From an uncultured Gemmiger sp. (GTDB taxonomy: Bacteria; Bacillota; Clostridia; Oscillospirales; Ruminococcaceae), in NCBI RefSeq assembly GCF_934561205.1, contig NZ_CAKTFU010000005.1, forward strand, positions 1-64,000: a stretch of DNA of 64,000 bases. The letters run 5' to 3'. Position 1 is the stretch's first letter. Each line of letters starts with the position of its first letter. Position numbers and translations under genes: made by a program. Under the pieces are notes generated by a model. The model saw only the letters and a program-made list of their open reading frames with translations, was not told where the DNA came from and did no database searches. This document shows positions 60,357-64,000 of the stretch, in pieces.

Positions 60357-61223
60357 ATGCACAAAAAAGGCGGGTGTGTTTTGTTGAACTACACAATAAC
60401 GCAGGACATCTGGCAAAGCTCTGCCCAGCGGGAATTTTCCTCGGGGGCAAACTATGACCTGTATATTTTTTTGCGCGGCACGGCGGTGTTCCGCTGCGGG
60501 GCACAAAACTGGCCGGTTGACCAGGAAACGTTGGTCATCTTCAAGCCGGGGGAAGAAGGAACGCTGGTGTTTCCGGGGGTGCACGGCCCGCTGGAATGGC
60601 TGCGGGTACAGCTGCCCGCCGCGCTTTTGCACGAGCTTTCGGATGAGGAAACCGACCTGGCGGCAGCGTTCGAGGTGGTGCCCTTCCGCCAAATTGCCGT
60701 GCGTCCCGATATTGAAATTTTTATGCTGCTGAAAAATCTGGCGCGCAAGCTGACGCAAACTCCGCAGGGCATCGATAATTTTGGGGCGTCCGTCTATGAA
60801 AGAGGAATGCTGCAGATGTTCGTGGTGCTGGTGCTGCGTGCCTGCATCGGCGCGGAAAACCACAAATCACCCATCAATCGGCGGCACCTGATGCTGGACG
60901 AGGTGTTTTTGTATATCCAGACACATTTGGACGAGGAAATCACCTTAAAGCAGCTGGAGGAACACTTTTTTGTGTCGTATGAACATATCTCGCGGGAGTT
61001 CAAGCGCCAGACAGGGCAGACGGTAGCGGAGTTTATCCGCAAGGCTAAGCTGAATCGCTGCTGCAAACTGATCGAGCAGGGCTACCCCATTGTGGAGGTG
61101 TACCGCAAGGCGGGCTTCGGCGGGTACAACAACTTTTTCCGCGCATTCAAAAAGCAGTACGGCATGACACCCAAGCAGTATTACAAGGCTACACGCCAGG
61201 GGGCAAGAGCGAAGGAATATTGA
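60357..61223 (+). CDS. AraC-family transcriptional regulator
   Basis: A 288-residue regulator with an N-terminal cupin-like sensor (about 20-110) and a C-terminal double helix-turn-helix (about 185-280): LDEEITLKQLEEHFFVSYEH, then REFKRQTGQTVAEFIRKAKL and RKAGFGGYNNFFRAFKKQYG. It is divergent from the esterase-reductase operon, which it probably controls. The ATG at 60357 has no binding site; a TTG at 60381 behind AAGGCGGG is an alternative start. Confidence 0.85.
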   Translation: MHKKGGCVLLNYTITQDIWQSSAQREFSSGANYDLYIFLRGTAVFRCGAQNWPVDQETLVIFKPGEEGTLVFPGVHGPLEWLRVQLPAALLHELSDEETDLAAAFEVVPFRQIAVRPDIEIFMLLKNLARKLTQTPQGIDNFGASVYERGMLQMFVVLVLRACIGAENHKSPINRRHLMLDEVFLYIQTHLDEEITLKQLEEHFFVSYEHISREFKRQTGQTVAEFIRKAKLNRCCKLIEQGYPIVEVYRKAGFGGYNNFFRAFKKQYGMTPKQYYKATRQGARAKEY

Positions 61224-61316
61224 CGGCACACAAAATAATTTGCCGCAAGGGGTCAAAAGTTTGCAAACAGGAAACAATCCTTATGTAAAATACAAGAAAG
61301 AAAGGGGGCTTGTCCC

Positions 61317-62546
61317 ATGAAAAAGCAAATGGTTTGTCTTGCAATGCTCGTATTGGCAGGGTGCGCGGCACAGCCCGCGCAGGATGCCGAACAAAATACC
61401 ATGCCGACGCCGACTGCGGCAGAGGAGACGCTGCGCCCACTTTACTGGGTGGATAACGTCAACCAAACGGGCTACTATGAGATAATGTACAGCGAGTACG
61501 GGCAGGACGGCGCCTGGGCAAGCTGCCTTGCCTTTGCTGAGGCAGAGGAACACCGCGTGGATGCGCCCGAAGCCGTAAACAGGGCAGCGTATCATACACA
61601 GGTTTTGGCAGATGATGCGTATCTGTATTGGCTCGCAACCTCCGATTTTGGCACGACACCGGTGCTTATGCGCACCGATCTGAACGGGCAAAACGGGGAG
61701 AGCGTACCGCTGCCGCAAAATTGGTATCTCAATGCATGGGAAGGCATGGCCTGCGACGGCGACGCTGTCTACCTGCAGGCGGGGAAAATTTCCGATACAC
61801 CCACCGTCCGCGATGAAAAATTGCTGATTCGAGCAGACTTTTCTGACGGCAGTGTTGAGACGCTGGCACAGTGGGATGATTTTGGCGGCGGGCTCGCCGG
61901 TGTGTGGCAGGACACCCTGCTGTTTACCCGCATCCATCTTGACGAGGGCTGTCCGGTGCAGCCGGTCGTCGACCACTACAATTTTGAAAACTACGCAGAG
62001 CTGCTGCCTTATATGACGGTGGATCTCTGCGCGCTTGACCCGCTCACCGGGCAGGAAAGTCTGCTGCAAAGCGGCGCACCGATGGGAAGCTACCATCCTG
62101 TCACCATGCGTGACGGTTTTTGGTGGCACATCGATGCGGCGGGCAGACTTATGCGTCAGGCAGTTGACGGCGGGGACGAAGTCGCCGTTGTACTGCCGGA
62201 GCAGATGTCTCTGATCGGTGCGTATGATGAGGACGTGATGCTGTGCGGCGCCGGCGGAACGACGCTGTATATTTACAACCGCGAGGGCGATACCCTATCT
62301 GCCAGCCCGCTGCATTGCGCCCGCAAAAATGAAAAATGCTGCCCGTGGGTTCTGTGCCAGACGGTGCCGGGCGGGTATCTTATCCAGGACGGCGAAAGCC
62401 CCGTTACCCGCACGGCCTATTTTGCGGGAACAACAAGTACCTTTGAGGGAATCGAGAAACATTACGCACTGGCAAGCCGTGAGGCCTTGCTGAACGAAAC
62501 CGTCGCCACAAGGCCCATTAAGACGGCGCAGTGGCATATCGATTGA
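61317..62546 (+). CDS. Lipoprotein with beta-propeller-like repeats
   Basis: A 409-residue lipoprotein (VLAGCAA lipobox). The mature part alternates DDAYLYWLA, GDAVYLQAG, and DALTGQ-like strands, a pattern of secreted repeat proteins of the DUF5050/propeller type. It also has cysteine-rich ARKNEKCCPWVLC near residue 340. No function is recognised. It lies upstream of a response regulator gene and has a counterpart downstream. Confidence 0.65.
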   Translation: MKKQMVCLAMLVLAGCAAQPAQDAEQNTMPTPTAAEETLRPLYWVDNVNQTGYYEIMYSEYGQDGAWASCLAFAEAEEHRVDAPEAVNRAAYHTQVLADDAYLYWLATSDFGTTPVLMRTDLNGQNGESVPLPQNWYLNAWEGMACDGDAVYLQAGKISDTPTVRDEKLLIRADFSDGSVETLAQWDDFGGGLAGVWQDTLLFTRIHLDEGCPVQPVVDHYNFENYAELLPYMTVDLCALDPLTGQESLLQSGAPMGSYHPVTMRDGFWWHIDAAGRLMRQAVDGGDEVAVVLPEQMSLIGAYDEDVMLCGAGGTTLYIYNREGDTLSASPLHCARKNEKCCPWVLCQTVPGGYLIQDGESPVTRTAYFAGTTSTFEGIEKHYALASREALLNETVATRPIKTAQWHID

Positions 62547-62561
62547 CAGGAAGTGAAACAA

Positions 62562-63221
62562 ATGAAACCGATTTTGATTGTGGACGATGAACCGGCTATT
62601 GCCATGCTGATACGGCGTATTTTGACCGATACCGGCTACCGCTGCGAGGCAGTGACCGACAGCCGCGTGGCTGCCGACCTTTTGGAGAAAAATCGGTACG
62701 ACCTTGTGCTGCTGGATGTGATGATGCCCCATATAGACGGCTACGACCTGCTGGCCTATCTGCGCCCGACCGGAACGCCCTGCATTTTTATTACGGCCAA
62801 GGATGCCGTGGCCGAGCGTGTGCGCGGGCTGAACAGCGGCGCGGACGATTACATAATCAAGCCCTTTGCCCCCACCGAGCTGGTAGCACGGGTGGAAAGT
62901 GTTTTGCGCCGTGCGGGGCGCGGCATGGTGACCTATACCATGTGGGAATACACGGTGGACACGGCGGCCTGCCGCGTGATGCGCGGGGACGAAGAAATGC
63001 ACCTGACCCGCAAGGAGTACGAGCTGCTGTTGCTGTTTTTGCGCAACCGCGGCAGTGCGTTGTATCGGGATTATTTATACGAAACCATCTGGGGTGATGA
63101 CGAGGTGGGCGATACCACTCGCACCCTGGACACCCACATTACCCGCCTGCGCCGCAAGCTGAACCTGGGCGACCGACTGCACAGTGTGCGTCAGGTCGGG
63201 TATATGCTGGAAAAAGAATAA
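62562..63221 (+). CDS. OmpR-family response regulator
   Basis: A 219-residue two-domain regulator. The receiver has LIVDDEPAIAMLI and the phospho-acceptor in LLDVMMPHIDGYD near residue 50, with FITAK and DDYIIKPFAPTEL near 78-100. The C-terminal winged helix covers about 125-219 (LTRKEYELLLLFLRNRG, TLDTHITRLRRKL). No kinase gene adjoins it within the window, so the partner is either beyond the window or elsewhere. A likely binding site lies before the next gene. ATG 62562 follows AGGAAG. Confidence 0.92.
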   Translation: MKPILIVDDEPAIAMLIRRILTDTGYRCEAVTDSRVAADLLEKNRYDLVLLDVMMPHIDGYDLLAYLRPTGTPCIFITAKDAVAERVRGLNSGADDYIIKPFAPTELVARVESVLRRAGRGMVTYTMWEYTVDTAACRVMRGDEEMHLTRKEYELLLLFLRNRGSALYRDYLYETIWGDDEVGDTTRTLDTHITRLRRKLNLGDRLHSVRQVGYMLEKE

Positions 63222-63239
63222 ACCGAAAAAGTATCCTGC

Positions 63240-63284
63240 CTGTAACACAGCTGTGACACGCGGGAAACAAACCCACCGTATACT
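63240..63284 (+). promoter_or_regulatory. Promoter with tandem response-regulator-type repeats
   Basis: CTGTAACAC (63240-63248) and CTGTGACAC (63251-63259) are direct repeats 11 bases apart, placed where the -35 element should be, and TATACT (63279-63284) is a good -10. This arrangement fits an OmpR-family activator, most likely the regulator encoded just upstream. Confidence 0.6.
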
Positions 63285-63315
63285 GGTGCCACACCAAGGC
63301 GAAAGGGGATATTTT

Positions 63316-64000
63316 ATGAAAACGTCTGCAAAATTTCTGACCTGCCTGTTGGCATTGGCACTGACTGCCTGCGGAGTGCAGGCACAACCCGAAACCCAGG
63401 AGAGCACACGCAATAAACCTGTAAGCTCGGCCCAAAATGAAACGACTGCCGCGCAGGAAACAGCCGAGCTTACCCCCATCTTGATGGCCTACGGCTGCAC
63501 GATGCAGGACGGCGTTGCGTATATCCCTATGGATGTAGGGGACAGCGGCAAATACTTTGCCACTACCGTAGACCCGATCACAGGTCAGCAGCAGGTGCTT
63601 TGCGGTAAATCGGGTTGTGCCCACGCCGATGACACCTGCCCGGCCTATATGACAGAGATCAAGCAAAACCTTGTTCCGACAACGATTTTGATTCCGGCCG
63701 GAGATACACTGTACTGGATCGCCGATGAGCGCGGTGATGAGAGAAACAACACCTATGTGGATATTTCCGATTTGAATGGTGCAAACAGATGCAGGATAGC
63801 ACAGGGCGATGCTGTGCCCGAATTTGAGGACACCCTGGGCGGCTGGTATACCGACGGCAGCAGCCTGTACTATGCAGACAACAACAAACCGCTTTACACA
63901 GCTGCCAATGTGCCTGTGACCAATGTCGTGGATGGGTATAAAATCAACCGTGACGGCATCAGCAGCTTTTTGCATGAGGAACTGGCCGCGCAGGAATCCT
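63316..64000 (+). CDS. Lipoprotein of unknown function (partial, runs off the window)
   Basis: At least 228 residues; the 3' end is outside the window. It has a signal and lipobox (LALTACGV), a Thr/Glu-rich linker, then a domain with VLCGKSGCAHADDTCPAY near residue 100, a cysteine-containing motif often found in gut Firmicutes lipoproteins. It resembles the lipoprotein upstream of the response regulator in general layout. GAAAGGGGA lies seven bases before the ATG. Confidence 0.7.
   Translation, partial: MKTSAKFLTCLLALALTACGVQAQPETQESTRNKPVSSAQNETTAAQETAELTPILMAYGCTMQDGVAYIPMDVGDSGKYFATTVDPITGQQQVLCGKSGCAHADDTCPAYMTEIKQNLVPTTILIPAGDTLYWIADERGDERNNTYVDISDLNGANRCRIAQGDAVPEFEDTLGGWYTDGSSLYYADNNKPLYTAANVPVTNVVDGYKINRDGISSFLHEELAAQES

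Noticed and set aside
1..64000. tRNA, rRNA, transposase or prophage genes
   Set aside because: None was recognised on either strand; the absence is from reading only, without a covariance-model search.

Overview
The window looks like one end of a replicon from a gut-type, fairly GC-rich Firmicute, probably an Oscillospiraceae/Ruminococcaceae relative of Faecalibacterium, Gemmiger or Subdoligranulum. This is inferred from strong Shine-Dalgarno sites, lipoprotein-rich gene content, a clostridial-style cobalamin riboswitch and gut-typical families such as oleate hydratase, L-cysteine desulfidase and gut-type lipoproteins. There is no rRNA, tRNA or ribosomal protein gene. The first 7 kb carries a plasmid-type replication and partition module, so the whole stretch may lie on a megaplasmid or chromid. 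That is inference: an integrated plasmid would look the same here.

Layout. 1-2540 is AT-rich and gene-free. It holds about 20 copies of an iteron-like repeat (consensus near GTTGCAAYTTTACGCAGG), the last one inverted against the rep promoter. 2582-7034 is rep (Rep_3-type initiator), parA, parB and a small gene. 7104-15622 is a molybdenum-hydroxylase region. On the minus strand are a FecCD-type transporter (molybdate/tungstate inferred), a ModE-like regulator and an NTPase-MocA fusion. Divergent on the plus strand are the three subunits of a xanthine-dehydrogenase-family enzyme. 15859-19614 is one very large hybrid sensor kinase with two solute-binding sensor domains.

19653-39391 is a 19-kb cobalamin locus behind a promoter, a cobalamin riboswitch and an intrinsic terminator. 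It encodes a lipoprotein CbiK-like chelatase, an unusual two-domain lipoprotein, a BtuFCD-type transporter whose ATPase is fused to CbiD, then cbiF, G, H, J, ET, A, cobT, U, S, a mini-CobU, cobC, cbiB, cobD, cbiP and cbiC. Most genes overlap by 4-8 bases, which implies translational coupling. Only CbiL, uroporphyrinogen methylation and the corrinoid adenosyltransferase are not seen. A 72-residue membrane microprotein resembling part of OadB follows with its own promoter.

39773-64000 is a mosaic of short transcription units: a small membrane protein, MarR plus a TauE-type exporter, oleate hydratase, a DhaS-like TetR regulator, and an atypical thioredoxin-reductase-like flavoprotein. Next come L-cysteine desulfidase, an M16C peptidase, RidA, a diguanylate cyclase, a GT4/VTT/GT4 envelope glycolipid cluster, an alanine/glycine symporter and Ogt. 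The end holds an esterase plus Fe-S flavin oxidoreductase pair divergent from an AraC regulator, and an OmpR-type response regulator between two lipoproteins; the last gene runs off the window.

The most unusual items are the ABC-ATPase/CbiD fusion, the surface-anchored CbiK with its companion lipoprotein, the mini-CobU next to a CobU with a changed core motif, the NTPase-MocA fusion, and the presence of this pathway beside a plasmid-type replicon module.
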